The position numbers and the translations under genes were made by a program. The notes beneath the pieces were generated by a model, which did no database searches, was not told the DNA's origin, and saw only the letters and a list, made by a program, of their open reading frames with translations. From Enoplolaimus lenunculus (Eukaryota; Nematoda; Enoplea; Enoplida; Thoracostomopsidae), in the NCBI GenBank assembly GCA_030248215.1, contig JASANG010000546.1, positions 1 through 64,000 of the forward strand: a stretch of 64,000 nt of DNA, given 5' to 3'. Below are positions 1 through 11,046 of this stretch, piece by piece. How positions within the stretch are numbered: the stretch's first letter is position 1; every line of letters begins with the position of its first letter.

Positions 1-816
1 AATCAGATGGAAAAGCGGATTGTGCTATTTATGAGGCAAAAAGCGGAGGTGGCGGTAGTGACATTGGTCTCAGTAATCGCGGAGGTGGAATATATCGGGC
101 TCGATTTATTCGAACGGTACCAAGAGAACTTTTTATTTGAAGGAGCTCAGACGCAGTATATGATTATGCTGAGACGGTTGGCACACGTGATCCGGCTGAC
201 AATGGCAAAAGAGCTTGGCACGAACTTTCAGGTGTTACGTAGGACGGAACAGGAAGTAGTGATTTTGATGGGCGCGGCCGCAGGGGAGAGCAAAGTTGGC
301 GGAATTGGAACGGTTGCGGGAGTTTTTAGAGCGGGACATTGGCTATGACGTGTATGAAACGGCGCGAGAGAAGTACACAAGGGTGGCTGTGGTGATGGAA
401 GCATGCAGGCGCGCGGTTCAGAATCATGTGTACGTCACTCCGGCGCGCAGATACTTGGCGCAGTTGGACCGGCAGGTGCCCGCTGTAACAGCAACAATGG
501 TGACGCTTAACAAACATTACATGCGGATGTATCAATCGGTGTGTCACCAGGTAACATCAACAATACGAGACGAGCGTATCCTGACTTGGATGTAGTATCG
601 ACGAACGATGTAATTCCGCCGCCTGAAGTCGTGCTATGGTTTCTGTATGAGGAAGGAGGATCGAGTTGGTTGGAAGTGATCGAAAAGATATTTACGGGGC
701 AACATCCGTATACGGAAGGACTTGATGTAAATATGGAGATCGAATTGTTGCCGCCAAATTGCATACGATACCCACCGGCGGATATCCAGTTCGATAATCC
801 GTTCGCACGGCAATAG
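1..816 (+). pseudogene. Unrecognised ORF, frame-disrupted, cut by left edge
   Basis: Three overlapping open stretches appear to make up one coding region: frame 1 from base 7 to about 300, the next frame from about 296 to 540, then frame 1 again from 541 to 816 (ending in TAG). The middle part is rich in charged helical sequence (an AELERLREF-type start) and the last part reads as a compact acidic domain. Two compensating frameshifts are needed to join them, so the gene is broken, recoded or spliced. I do not recognise the family. It lies about 1.1 kb upstream of a polypurine tract and LTR-like start, so it may be the 3' accessory ORF of an LTR element whose body lies left of the window. That is inference from position only. 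Confidence 0.4.
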
Positions 817-1927
817 ACTATTTTATCTCATATTAATGAACAATTTTCGTTTACTCGGTTGTGATTCGAAATACTGGTCAATAATTTACTCAGTATAATT
901 TGCGCCTTATAAAATGTGCTTTAATGACACTATTGGCTTATAGTAGCATTTCTTCATAATATAAGTCTCAATAACATCTATCTCAATAAATAATACGGCT
1001 GTATTTTTATTCAATAATTTATCGATAATAATAATTATAATGTGTAGTTATGCTATAATTCATAAATTTTATTCAGGCTTTGGACATTGCTCATGACACT
1101 TTACAACATTTCGTGTGACATTACATTCTGGCTTGAAGTAATTCGGTAACTTTAATGTCTATAATCTTCATCGTGACAGTTTCTTCCATATGATGCCTTA
1201 TGGTTGTGATTTTGGTAATGACATTTTCCTCAACTGATGTGACAATAATGTAATAAATGTGTATTCGTGATCCAGCTGGTATCGACGAATTGGTCTTTCA
1301 CGGAAATGACAATTATAACAACGGCTAATGATTATTTGAAAGAAGACTATTATTTTGTAATGAAAAAGGGGCAAAGTAATAAAAGTGCAATTTTTAGGCA
1401 AAAATGGAAAGGAAGCAATTATGGAGTGATTAGGATATGGAGCGTATTAGTAAATATGGCGAATGCAATAATTACGACAACGACATTTATTTGGATAATA
1501 TTCGTACATGATTGGTGAAATTCTTGTACGTATTGTACTTGTTTTGTCACTAGTAATTTCTACTTGTATGCTGATAATGTGTACATTGGAAATAATGCGG
1601 TAGTATTGTTTCGTATGGAAAATTTACGCTAGCATAAAATTGGTAACAAATTTGGTGAACAAATTTTTCGTCGAATAGTTCGATCTATTCTGAATCGTAA
1701 AAATACAAATTTTGTTCATTTTGAGTTGCGGAGTATTTGTAGCTCGTGGATAATTTGTGTTTGTTTTGATACGTTTTCGTCCTAGACAATCTGTGTAGAC
1801 GGCTCCTAGCTTGGGGCTGTCGCTAATGTATGCACGTGGCGCTCTCTAGTGAGTCGCTGTGTGCTGTGACATCTGCTGATTCACCCTGATCTTTTTGATT
1901 ACTACTTTGGGTTGCATCCTGCAACTC
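817..1927. other. AT-rich non-coding stretch
   Basis: Many stops in all frames, with AT-rich runs such as the repeated ATAATAATAATT around 1,025. No gene, RNA or repeat is supported. It probably represents the 3' untranslated part of the LTR element that ends at 1,960. Confidence 0.4.
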
Positions 1928-1944
1928 CCGATGGGGACATCGGG
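1928..1944 (+). other. Short hairpin before the polypurine tract
   Basis: CCCGAT and ATCGGG flank a 5-base loop immediately 5' of the purine tract. A GC-rich hairpin directly before a polypurine tract is a common arrangement at the 3' end of animal LTR elements. Confidence 0.45.
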
Positions 1945-1946
1945 CC

Positions 1947-1960
1947 AAAAGAAAGGGGGA
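1947..1960 (+). promoter_or_regulatory. Polypurine tract candidate
   Basis: AAAAGAAAGGGGGA is followed directly by TGTACAGATGTC. A purine run ending at a TG dinucleotide is the expected signature for plus-strand priming at the start of a 3' LTR. Confidence 0.6.
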
Positions 1961-3300
1961 TGTACAGATGTCACCGCACCCAGCGCCTCCGAATCTTAGT
2001 AGAAGTTAGGTTATAGTAGCTGGGATCACATTTCTGGTGTGAATGTGTGAGCTTTCGGGCTGCACAGAAATTTTTGGGTTAAGATATTGGCGGAGAGACC
2101 CCGAACGGGCTGGTGTCGGCAGACACAGCCTTGGTTCGGAAGGTTCTGAGCTGGAAAGAGCAGCCCTTGAAGTATCGGTGCTCTGGAGAGTTGCTGCGTG
2201 GGTATGTGCACAGATTCAAAATCTGCTTAAAGTTTCAAAAAGTGTAAACATTACAGATTGGTCCTGGGTGAGCTGTGGAGGCTCCCCCAGCTCAATATGT
2301 ATAGAAAGAGTTGCAAACTATTCATATTTAACGAATTTGAGCTGGATGTAAATGTTTTCAGGTCTGGATTGGTTGTTGTAAAAGATGTGAATTTTACGGA
2401 AAACTGTTTTGATCTGAATTTGGCTTAATTCAGATATATATGGTGGAAAACTTTGTAAAAGGTTGTGAAAAGTGCTGGATTTGATAGAAACGGTCAGAAA
2501 ACGCTATATTTCGTCTAAATTTCCGAATTCTGCGCTTATGAAAACCTGTATGAAATTTCGAAAATAAATTGTAAAAATTGTCGATACCTAGCTAATAAAT
2601 AGATGATTACATGGTGGTTGGCTTGTTTTGCGGCAACGTGGCGTTTTGAGTTTATGAGTAATACGGATTTTAAATTTTAAATATATTGAGTTTTGTTTTC
2701 GTGTATGGTTGGATTTTGAAGGTTTTTGGTATTAGTTAGAAAGACCGGTTATGCAAAATAACCGAACTTTCTAAGAATTGGTCGTGTGACTCTGCCAAAA
2801 ACAGAGTGTTATTATTCATAAGATTTATGGTTGTGTGTTGGATTTTGTGAAAAGATTTTAGAGGAATTGTTGTGTTTCGTGTATTGTTCAAGAGACACCA
2901 ATCAGGCCCGGAGTTTTGAAGTTTTTGGCCTAGGTTGGGGATTTCGAGAAGAGCGATTTGTTTTGGTGATTTCTGAAAGGAACGTGCTATGCATAGGGTT
3001 CACGAATTTAGAAGCGCAGCGCAGCCCCGATCGAACTGGTCGTGGGCTACTGGTCTTGATTGGTGTAACTGGTCTACGGCAGCGTCACCGTTGTGGACGG
3101 GACTTTCGAGGGCGAATCCGAACGCCCGGCCGCTGCCGCGGCCAGTGCATGCGATTCCGGAAATAGTGGTGAGACTATTTTATATCTATACCTGCATGTT
3201 CTTACTTGCCCTGTATAAGAGCGTAGTCGCTCAGCAAATTATCGCCGAAATCCAGGCCACGATTTAGGTTGTCGTTTTTCGTGTATCCTATATTTCAGCC
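1961..3300 (+). repeat. Probable LTR (start clear, end uncertain)
   Basis: The start TGTACAG abuts the polypurine tract. The body is non-coding and contains AATAAA-like signals (about 2,562). There is no second copy in the window, so the end cannot be fixed. It is placed before the gag-like ORF at 3,355. The arrangement tract, LTR, gag start would mean that one LTR joins two internal regions (a tandem element) or that the gag-like ORF is unrelated. Confidence 0.4.
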
Positions 3301-3354
3301 AAACTCGTAACGCATTTAGTATAAATTTTGTGGTAAAATTACGTTGACTCAAAA

Positions 3355-3537
3355 ATGGCAGAACGCTCAGCAAGCAGGGTGTCTTCACCCTTAAACCCGG
3401 ACGCGCCGGAGTTCCAACTCTCGACCTCTGAAGCCGGGTGGGTGGCTTCCCACCTGACACCGGAGGTCCAGGCGGAATTAGAGGCAATGCAGTTGCGAAA
3501 TGCCGCGGAGGATGCACATCGGGTAATGCTGTTTTGA
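3355..3537 (+). CDS. Possible gag N-terminus, truncated (60 aa)
   Basis: A small ORF with a real ATG and balanced, protein-like composition: a Ser/Pro-rich start followed by an amphipathic segment with QAELEAMQLRNAAEDAHR. It ends at TGA with no continuation in other frames that I can follow. Its position just after the putative LTR fits the first residues of a gag, but there is no capsid or zinc knuckle. It could equally be a chance ORF. Confidence 0.3.
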   Translation: MAERSASRVSSPLNPDAPEFQLSTSEAGWVASHLTPEVQAELEAMQLRNAAEDAHRVMLF

Positions 3538-4501
3538 GTCAGGTTTATTAGTTTATTTTGTTCGTAGTTAGTAACATGTACTAAATCTTTTTCTGAAGTT
3601 TTGTTAGTTGCTAATAAATTTTCTAACACCAGAGTAGTTCTATTAGCTGTTGGATAATTCATCTGCTTCGCGTTGCTTAGGCTTAAGTGATCCACCCGCA
3701 TGGTGGGAACCTAAGCCTAGCTCCCTCTATACATAGTATTTATCACACACATTAGGCTACACTAACTCCTTCCAGACCGGTCTGTACTCTGTTTCTTAGT
3801 CTCGTTCTTACTTTCCAAGTCTCGCTTTTCCTGACGTCTCCGCTGGGTCGACCCGCCTTTTTCTTAGTTTCCTGAGTGCTAGTCTAGTCACCCGCGGGTC
3901 ATGTGTATAAGTTGCTTAGCTGGGGTAAGCAATGCAGAGTACATATTTTAGCCTGGAAGTGAATTGGTGCTAGTTGAATATTGGGCATATTTTATCACTT
4001 TAACGAGTAGCCCGCAGTCTAAAGCGAATAGTGCGTGAAATTTTATTTAGCTGATAGGTAGTTTGTGAATATAGATATTAATTAGAGTTCGCCAAGCATA
4101 TGCGTTTTATCTAAATTCGCGATACTACGCCAACAAGTTATGATCGGTGCGAGCCGAAATTCTTGAACAGCTCGCAAAGCCTGTTTCGCTCGCTGTTATC
4201 AAATTTTATCTGTTGTCACTTAGCTTAGTGACAAGTGCTCTTCTAGTCAGATTCCATCCACCGTCGTAACGGCTGGGTTGTATCGTCGCGCATGGGCGGT
4301 TCGGAGCATTAGCGGCTTGTGGCTATGCCTAGGCTTAGGGCTGTCGACTAAACTTAGCCACTTTGGTTAGTTGCTCTTAGGTTGGGTGAGGTTGTCTTGC
4401 TCAGAACGTACATGGGTGGCGATATAATACAGGCCGGGAGACCTTCATGTTGGAATCCACGTAACTCTCTCTCGTGTTGGTGACCTTCGGACTTAACTAT
4501 C
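3538..4501. other. Non-coding, no recognised feature
   Basis: No frame stays open convincingly. There are several imperfect inverted repeats of the CTTAGG / CCTAAG type near 3,678-3,715 but nothing that identifies a family. Confidence 0.35.
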
Positions 4502-4603
4502 CCAGTCACGGGACACCGTAAAACTGTAAAAGAGCTGTTTAATTTTCCATCATAGGTCAAAAGTTGCCGAGGATAGGCGGCCGCAAAACTTTTAGACTTA
4601 TAT
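4502..4603 (+). repeat. 102-bp direct repeat, copy 1
   Basis: Begins CCAGTCACGGGACACCGTAA and ends CTTTTAGACTTATAT. It matches 4,766-4,867 over its full length with no difference that I can see. The 162 bp between the copies are unique in the window. Confidence 0.9.
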
Positions 4604-4765
4604 GGGGGCTACTCCGCTCTCGTATAAGATCACCACACGGGGGGGTTGCATGGCCCAATTCCTATTACATACTATCCTCGTGTATATACATAGGTTATTC
4701 GCCCCTAGTATTTAACCGATGTAAATATTGTACATAAATGATTGATTTAGGTAAATAGTGGCCGA

Positions 4766-4867
4766 CCAGTCACGGGACACCGTAAAACTGTAAAAGAGCT
4801 GTTTAATTTTCCATCATAGGTCAAAAGTTGCCGAGGATAGGCGGCCGCAAAACTTTTAGACTTATAT
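4766..4867 (+). repeat. 102-bp direct repeat, copy 2, abutting TIR tip
   Basis: Identical to 4,502-4,603. It ends one base before the TGTGAAAC tip of the left TIR, so one breakpoint of the duplication coincides with the edge of the large element. Confidence 0.9.
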
Positions 4868-4895
4868 TTGTGAAACTACATAGTCCTAGCTGGGC

Positions 4896-5108
4896 CTATA
4901 GCTTATTCATTTTAATAAAATTTATAGTGCTCTGAGCGCATCTCTGGTACCCCCGTCCCGTACATTTTAATACAGCGCCCCGAGTTCTCCCAAGTGCACC
5001 GTGTCGCCATACAGTGCACCCGAGAGAACCGGTTTGCTGCCGCGGTTCGAGCTCGCGACTGAAAAAATCTTTGAAAACTGAACTGAACTGAAAATGCAGC
5101 CCGTGCAC
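4896..5108 (-). CDS. Small TIR ORF conserved in both arms (70 aa)
   Basis: The reading frame is shared with the right arm (43,915-44,139, 74 aa), including the string FFSRELEPRQQTGS and a CTVWRHGALGR segment. It starts at or just upstream of the predicted initiator, so a transcript would carry little leader. The frame could be conserved merely because the DNA is. A second frame starting at the ATG in TGTATGGCGACACGG is also open. Function unknown. Confidence 0.25.
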   Translation of the reverse strand: MHGLHFQFSSVFKDFFSRELEPRQQTGSLGCTVWRHGALGRTRGAVLKCTGRGYQRCAQSTINFIKMNKL

Positions 5109-5350
5109 TGCTCTTATATACCCCTCTTAGGCCTCAGGTGATTGGTTTGAGTTTTTAATCAATGAAAAACCCATAACAGACGCGATCGAAAGCGATACTA
5201 TTGGCCAGCGCACCACGGCTGAGGAGAGCCAATGAAACGGTGCGAAACAGACGCGGCGAGACGCATTTCTATTGGTTACAGAAATCGGCTGCAAAGAGCC
5301 AATGGAAAGAACTCAACCGTTGCAACCGGTGCACGCCGATTGGACAGTTT
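5076..5350 (-). promoter_or_regulatory. Outward-facing core promoter in left TIR
   Basis: On the minus strand a TATATAAG box (5,120-5,113) is followed about 30 bases later by three overlapping TCAGTT initiator motifs (5,091-5,076). Upstream, at about 5,140-5,345, lie about six CCAAT boxes in both orientations (ATTGG / CCAAT), spaced 30-50 bp. The same layout is conserved in the other two TIR blocks. Transcription would run from the element towards its tip and into the flank. Confidence 0.65.
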
Positions 5351-6231
5351 AAATTTACGCGTGGAATTGACTGTCCATCATAAAAGGGAACCGCACCGAA
5401 ACACTGGGGTCCTCCACGATTAGAGCGAATTAACTGCTAAAGATTTGACATCACCGGACTTAGGTTTGAGTGCCAGATAACTTCCAAGACCCACCGGCAC
5501 ACATGCATGACTTTCACCGCCAAGTCACCCTCCCTTTTGAGTGTAACATATCTTTTCCCAGAATATTCTTAACCAAAACGAGCAATAAGAAAAGGTTCTG
5601 CCAGCTGTTCGAAACCTGTCTTACATAGGGGAATCAAACACTAAATCGCAATTAGCTAAACAATGTCAAAACCACAAAATAAAACTACAAGAAATATACT
5701 AGTATGAAATGATCTCGGTACTCGTGACGCACCTCTATTCAAGGATAAGCCTAACCGCAAGTAATCTTCAACCTGTTTGAATAACCTGTGAGCTAAACGT
5801 ATAAATGGGGCCTAGTACGCTGAGAGTGAGTCCAAGTCTGGTCACATAGTGAAAAAAGACATATTCTAAATTTGCTGCTGCAGGTGCAAAGTTTCCCGTT
5901 CTCTTTTTGAGTTCTAAAATGTCCACTCTACAAGGTGTCTAGCCAGAGTACCTAATAAAGGTTTCCCAATTGTTCAAACCAAAGTTCGGAATTCAGCTAG
6001 CAAACATCCGAAATAACGAAACAAAAACACTCTAATTCATAAACTGGAAAGAACAAAGTTATGGTGAATTAGCAAAATAAAACAACCAAGCTACATACAA
6101 CATAATCTTATTTGAACCTGATGTTAAGAGCTACTATTATTCTTATCCTTCCGTTAAAAATAGCTAATACAGCTGACAAACTTGGCAGTGGCGTAAACTC
6201 AGTCCAGTGAGACACTCGAAATGTGAGGTCC

Positions 6232-7270
6232 TAAAGGATTGTAATGGTTATAACTTTCGAAATGGCTGTCCGCGAGTATCAGTCAGGGTGGTTTTATTGC
6301 CTCCCGGAATGCACCGAATCTAATGAGACCATTCCTAACCCCAAAGGCTAGAAAACATGATCCTGCAATTTTTGTCCTAAGATCCGTAACCATTGTACGT
6401 TGAGATTCCGAAACTTCAGGAGCTCATAACTCTTTAGCGGTTAGCCGGAGATCCCAGGTCAGGGTGGTTTTATTACTCAGCTCATTGAGCTCTATCGAAA
6501 TATAGGAACTACGAGGGCGAATTCCCGAATTCGTGGTTTGGCATTTTTCACCCCTCCGATCCGTAAATTCGCACACGCAAAATTCCGAGGAACGGAAAAA
6601 CCTGTAACTCGCTAACGACTGATCGCACACCCTAAGTCAGGGTGGTTTTATTGCTCAGCTAAACAAGCTCTATCGAATGGTAGAGGTCCCAACTAAGAAT
6701 TCCGAAATTCGTATTTTGGCATTTTCCGACCTCGGATCCGTAAAATTATACACGCAAAATTTCCAAGACGTAAAAGACCTATAACTTTTGAGCAAAGAGT
6801 CGCAGACCACGAGTCTGGGTATTTTTTTGTTCAGCGTAGAAAGCTGCGTCGATTGATACCAATCTCGATACTCAATTCCAAAATTCGCATTTTTGCATTT
6901 TTCAACTTCGGATCCGCAAATTTTACACACTAAATTTCAGAAACTATGAAACCTCTAACCATTGAACGAATGACTTCCGACCCCCAGTCAGCGTATTTTT
7001 CTTACTCAGCTCGGCGAGCTCTACCGATTGGTAGGGGTTTCAACTGCGGAATCTGAAATTCGCATTTTTGCATTTTTCACCCTGGGATCCGTAAAATTAT
7101 ACATGTGGATTCACAAAACTTTGAGCGGCCATAACTTCCGAAGGAGAGGTCCTAGACCCAGGGTCAGGGTATTTTTATTGCTCAGCGCGACGAGCTCTAT
7201 TGAATGGCATTAGTCATTTCGAGGTACCAGGGGATTTATATTTTGGTATTTTCTGCCTAAGAGCCCGTGC
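6232..7270 (+). repeat. Tandem array of ~175-bp units, left
   Basis: GATCCGTAA-type marks recur near 6,381, 6,558, 6,737, 6,911 and 7,086, giving a period of 174-179 bp. Each unit carries a GTCAGGGT..TTTTATTGCTCAGC block, a GAGCTCTATCGA block, a GCATTTTTGCATTTTT block and a CCATAACTTTCGAA block. Units differ by 15-30%, so the array is old. Confidence 0.85.
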
Positions 7271-7720
7271 ACACACGGTCTCGAACTTAACCCATGAAAA
7301 TCTTAGCACGCACACGTCGGCCAGCAGAATCTCCCGCTAGGCGTCCCGAGGTCCTAAAAAAACTCGGTTGTCCCCCATGGAAAATCAATCTCAGTACCCA
7401 CAAGAACCGCGGACCCCTTTCATTCAATACTCGAGACGCCTCCCTCTCTGAAACTAGTCTCTCCAAGCCAACCCGAATGTTATTGTTTTGAAAATGCGAT
7501 ACTCAATGTGTGTCACTGAACCCAAGAATTTCTAAACCTCGTACAAAACGCTACAAAACGTTAATGCAACACAGCCATTAATCACCGTTTATTATAGAGC
7601 ATAAAATTTCGAGGGCGTCGTCGGTGCGTTTTAACTCACTTCTAGTAGAGTATCGAACATTGAAATTCGTGCAAAGTGTGAGAAAAAAGGGGGGCCACTA
7701 GAAGGGTTGAGCGTGTTTGA

Positions 7721-7985
7721 CAAGCTCTTACAGTGACACAGGCCCAGCGCCCGGAAGAAAGGAAAATAGGCTATGCCACAAAACTTAAAAATTCACGGTG
7801 CCGATATCATGGGCAGGGCAAGACCGGGTCGTCATACCCCATTTGATACCCCAAACCGTGCTTACTAACAGAGAAGGTTACCGGACTGAGCCAAGAGAGG
7901 CAAGGCCCTGGAATGGTTAGAATTTTACTGATGTTACTGGTTAAGCGAGAGTAATTGTCTAAACCACCTACCACTGCACCACAAG
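7721..7985. other. Non-coding sequence between TIR and Gypsy A
   Basis: No supported gene. It ends at the CACC target site of Gypsy element A. Confidence 0.4.
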
Positions 7986-7989
7986 CACC

Positions 7990-8384
7990 TATAACGGTGT
8001 CTGCGGCTTTCTCTGGTAACAACCAAAACTTACTCGATTGGTTAACCAAACCAGGATAACGCTTCCAATCGAGAGAATGTTGAACTCCGGCACAATAGTA
8101 ATAATAATCCAAACCAATATGTCTTTGAAGCGATCCTAAATACTGCCTGATTATACAAAACGATATATTTCAATGATATCTCTCCCAAACCTATTCGCCG
8201 GTTAGATATTTTTTAACACAACTATGAATCAAAGCTTAAATCACGGCGATATAACATTTTTACTTCTCGGTTGAGAAAGCGTTCGCATTCAAAACGTTTT
8301 TAAATGTTCAACTTCCCATACAAATCTCAAATGTACCACTCTAAAATGTACAAATCTAAAATGTGAATCATGCCGAATGTCACA
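7990..8384 (-). repeat. Gypsy A 3' LTR
   Basis: Matches 16,239-16,633 almost throughout. The outer end reads TATAACGG here and TGTAACGG in the other LTR, so the canonical CA has mutated to TA in this copy. Confidence 0.95.
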
Positions 8385-8399
8385 CTTCCTCCCCCCTTT
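8385..8399 (-). promoter_or_regulatory. Gypsy A polypurine tract
   Basis: On the minus strand AAAGGGGGGAGGAAG directly precedes the TGTGACATTC start of the 3' LTR. Confidence 0.85.
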
Positions 8400-8559
8400 G
8401 GAGGTTGAAGTTAAGAAGGATTAATTGAAATTTGATTTGCTTACCAGTCGGCTTTTATTAGAAGGCTGTAAATACAATGTGATTTGAGTGGTTGCATGTC
8501 AGTTTGTTGGTCAGTGTGTTTGAGAGCTTGATGCTGGCTGTAACTTGTTTAATTGAATG

Positions 8560-9456
8560 TTAGTTTGTGTGACCAGTGGTTGATGAGCCTTGTATCAGTT
8601 GTTCGAACACAGTCTGTAACTCAGAAATGGTAGTTTCGAGTATATTGAACCTCTCGTTCTGCTGTCTTATGATTGACTCTAATACGTCGATGACGAGTGC
8701 TGTTTGCTGCTGTTGTGCACTGAATTGGTTGCTTAGTGTCTCACGGGCAATCGAAATTTCTTGGCAAACTTGTTCTTCGAGCCGCACTAGTTGAAGGCGG
8801 TTTTGTGTCAGCAGTTTGTTCGTTTGTTCGGTTAATTCTGTGCTTATGTTCCTAGTTACCACATTGTCCGTGTTTGTAGCTTTGTCAGCATGTCCGATGT
8901 CGCGTACTGGTTCGTCGAGTAGGTTCTGCTCGAACTCAATTGTGGGCTCTGGAATGGATGTCATTGCTGCATCGCTGGTAGACGGTGTGGGTTGGTAGTA
9001 CTGCTCCCCGTTGGTGGTTATGTTCGCCATAAACAGCTGCCAAGGATTAAGATTTGCTTGTGTTGTGTCACGATAGTTCATAAGTATTTGAATTATGCTT
9101 GCGCGTGGCGTGACTGTTAAGAAATGTATTATCTCGGTCAGTTTATTGCTTTGTTCAGCTGGCGAATAATCTAAGGGAACAAACAAAAAATGCAAAATCT
9201 TTTTTGCAAGCTGTGGCCGGTAGTGTGTACGTAATTCAGATTCACTGAGTTGCCTGATTCTGAGAGCAAGTTGTACGAAAAACATACCTTGTATTATGAT
9301 TATGTCGCGCCTTTGAAAGCTACGACGTATGCTACAATCACTGCCAAACCTGTAAAAGTCTTCGTATGTTACCGTGGGATCCTGTTGTCGTCTGTAACGC
9401 TCCTGTAAGTCAGTTGGTAAGGTTTCTGGTTGCATGCGGATTTCCGACCGAGCCAT
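8560..9456 (-). CDS. Gypsy A 3' accessory ORF, coiled-coil (298 aa)
   Basis: Intact ORF with an ATG start, lying after the integrase remnant and before the polypurine tract, where an envelope gene would normally sit. It has no signal peptide, no membrane segment and few cysteines. The N-terminal half (about residues 1-140) looks globular and helical. A Thr/Ser/Pro-rich linker follows, and residues 200-285 form a heptad-rich coiled coil (RLEEQVCQEISIARETLSNQ). I do not recognise the family. A role in RNA or capsid binding would be a guess. Its survival in a damaged copy suggests either recent insertion or little time for decay. Confidence 0.7.
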   Translation of the reverse strand: MARSEIRMQPETLPTDLQERYRRQQDPTVTYEDFYRFGSDCSIRRSFQRRDIIIIQGMFFVQLALRIRQLSESELRTHYRPQLAKKILHFLFVPLDYSPAEQSNKLTEIIHFLTVTPRASIIQILMNYRDTTQANLNPWQLFMANITTNGEQYYQPTPSTSDAAMTSIPEPTIEFEQNLLDEPVRDIGHADKATNTDNVVTRNISTELTEQTNKLLTQNRLQLVRLEEQVCQEISIARETLSNQFSAQQQQTALVIDVLESIIRQQNERFNILETTISELQTVFEQLIQGSSTTGHTN

Positions 9457-10098
9457 ATTCGAGTTCGTTTCTATAAATAATTAATAATTTATTTATTTGT
9501 ATTTCCTTGGTATTTTTTGTCTCAGATTATATCTTGCTTGTGTCGAATTTTGTAAACGAGATGGAATGTCTGTGTCATGGGAGTATCAATTGTGTGTGGG
9601 AGTTGTTCTTCAGGTAACTCTTCTGCGACGTCCAATTTTTTGAAATTAGTGTTGGTATTAAAATTTAGCGGTTTAATATGTGGTACATATGGTCAGTAAA
9701 AACGTTTAATGTGATTCACGTTCACGCGGAACGGTTGCTTTTCAGGATGATCACAATGTTTCACTAACGCTGTTGTGGGTGTGAGTTCTAAAATGCGATA
9801 AGGTCCTCTCCAGGGGTGATCAAATTTTGTGGTAACACCCTTCTTGCGTTTTAGTCTATGTAGCAAGACTCTCTCTCCAGTGCAAAACTGATGCGGTTTA
9901 CTTCTCTTGTCATAGTATCGTTTCTGTTTCGCTTGAGCGGCGTTCCGTTTGTGAACTGTTTGTGTACATTGCTATCATATTTGCTAATGTGTGATTAAAT
10001 TTTTCAACGAGAACATCGCATTTAGGATTAAAGGGAGTGGTGTTTAGTTACAATGTATTTGTTTTCTTTTGTCGATGTAGGTAAAGGTCCCAGACAAT
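9457..10098 (-). pseudogene. Gypsy A integrase remnant, catalytic core missing
   Basis: After the zinc-binding domain a DCLGPLP segment marks the start of the integrase core. The frame then jumps within about 40 codons to the NTTPFNPKCDVLVEKFNHTL segment that lies beyond the third catalytic residue in Ty3/Gypsy integrases. The intervening catalytic region is therefore deleted. A C-terminal piece (HPWRGPYRILEL, about 9,800) resembles the SH3/GPY-type module. This copy cannot make active integrase. Confidence 0.7.
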
Positions 10099-10349
10099 CT
10101 AATGCAATTCTGTCAAAGGGTTTGGTACCGGAATGGATTGAAGTGGAACCCGATTAGCATTGACTGAACCCTTTTTTGTTTGACAAGAAGCACATGATTT
10201 AATGTAATGAAATACCTCCTTTGAAATATTTGGCCAAAAATAGTATCGCATAATTTTCGCAAGGGTTTTCTTGTAACCCAAGTGTCCACCAAAAATATCA
10301 TCATGGTGAATTCTAAGGATTTCCTAGCGAAGTGAATGTGGAACAACAA
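10099..10349 (-). CDS. Gypsy A integrase zinc-binding domain
   Basis: Histidines in the HHDD..GGHLG stretch and the CASC pair with about 30 residues between match the H2C2 domain of retroelement integrases (YYFWPNISKEV lies in between). The histidine part and the cysteine part fall in frames broken by a stop near 10,324. Confidence 0.75.
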
Positions 10350-11046
10350 CTAAATCTCTACCCTTGTAATGCATGTAAAGTACATTGTTTTTGACAAAGT
10401 TGTATTTCGTAGCATGTGGACTCGATGGTCGTTGCTTAAGCTTATTTATTAAAGTTTGAATTTCATAGTCGTCTCGTTGAAGCTGTTCAATGGTTTGACT
10501 GTAAGTTGGTAGGCTAGAGTTTGTTTGGAAAAGATGTGCATTCCTCTCTTTTTGTGTCGCTGCTCTTACGGCACAAGTATGGAACGGCAACCTAGAAAGT
10601 GCATCCGCAACTATGTTCTCTTTGCCAGGGGTATAATCAATAACAATGTCATATTCTTGTATCCGTAAACCCCAACGTGTCAGTCTAGAAGATGTATGCT
10701 GATGTTCTAACAACCATTTAAGTGGTCTATGATCTGTTAAGATTGTGAATGGTTTTAAATGTATGTAGGGTCGGAAATATTCCACTGCCCAAACTATTGC
10801 TCGATCCTCTTTCTCAATGACGGGATAGTTACGCTCCGCTTTTTGTAAGGTTCTACTAGCATAAGCAAATGGGGCGGTAAGTTTTATCTTCGTATTGACT
10901 CAGTACTGCTCCTAAACCAGTGCCACTTGCATCCGTATGTATGTAAAATGTCTGTTGAAAATCCGGAAATATCAAAATAGGGGCTTGAGTTAAGACTTGT
11001 TTTAATTTTTGGAATGATTGATTACAACATTCGTCCCATTGAAAGT
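10324..11046 (-). pseudogene. Gypsy A RNase H and linker, frameshifted
   Basis: The first half of RNase H, with the HTDASGTGLGAVLSQ motif, lies at about 11,040-10,870 in one frame. A one-base slip near the ACCGCCCCATTTGC stretch shifts it into the frame of the second half (YASRTLQKAERNYPVIEKED, then TDHRPLKWLL and ADALSRLP, about 10,860-10,600). The family order and motifs are typical of Ty3/Gypsy pol; the frameshift marks decay. Confidence 0.8.

Larger units (their letters stand above)
4869..7720 (+). repeat. Left long terminal inverted repeat
   Basis: From the tip inwards: a conserved first 260 bp with the GTGCACCGTGTCGCCATACA block (near 5,000); a promoter facing the tip; about 900 bp of unique-looking TIR sequence; an array of repeats of about 175 bp (6.2-7.3 kb); then a stretch from about 7,260 to 7,600 still matching the right arm, for example CGTCGGCCAGCAGAATCTC and GCCATTAATCAC. 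Homology fades near 7,720. Confidence 0.85.

Noticed and set aside
4896..5350. Histone-gene origin of the TIR promoter
   Set aside because: Clustered CCAAT boxes with TATA recall histone promoters, but no histone coding sequence or 3' stem-loop follows.
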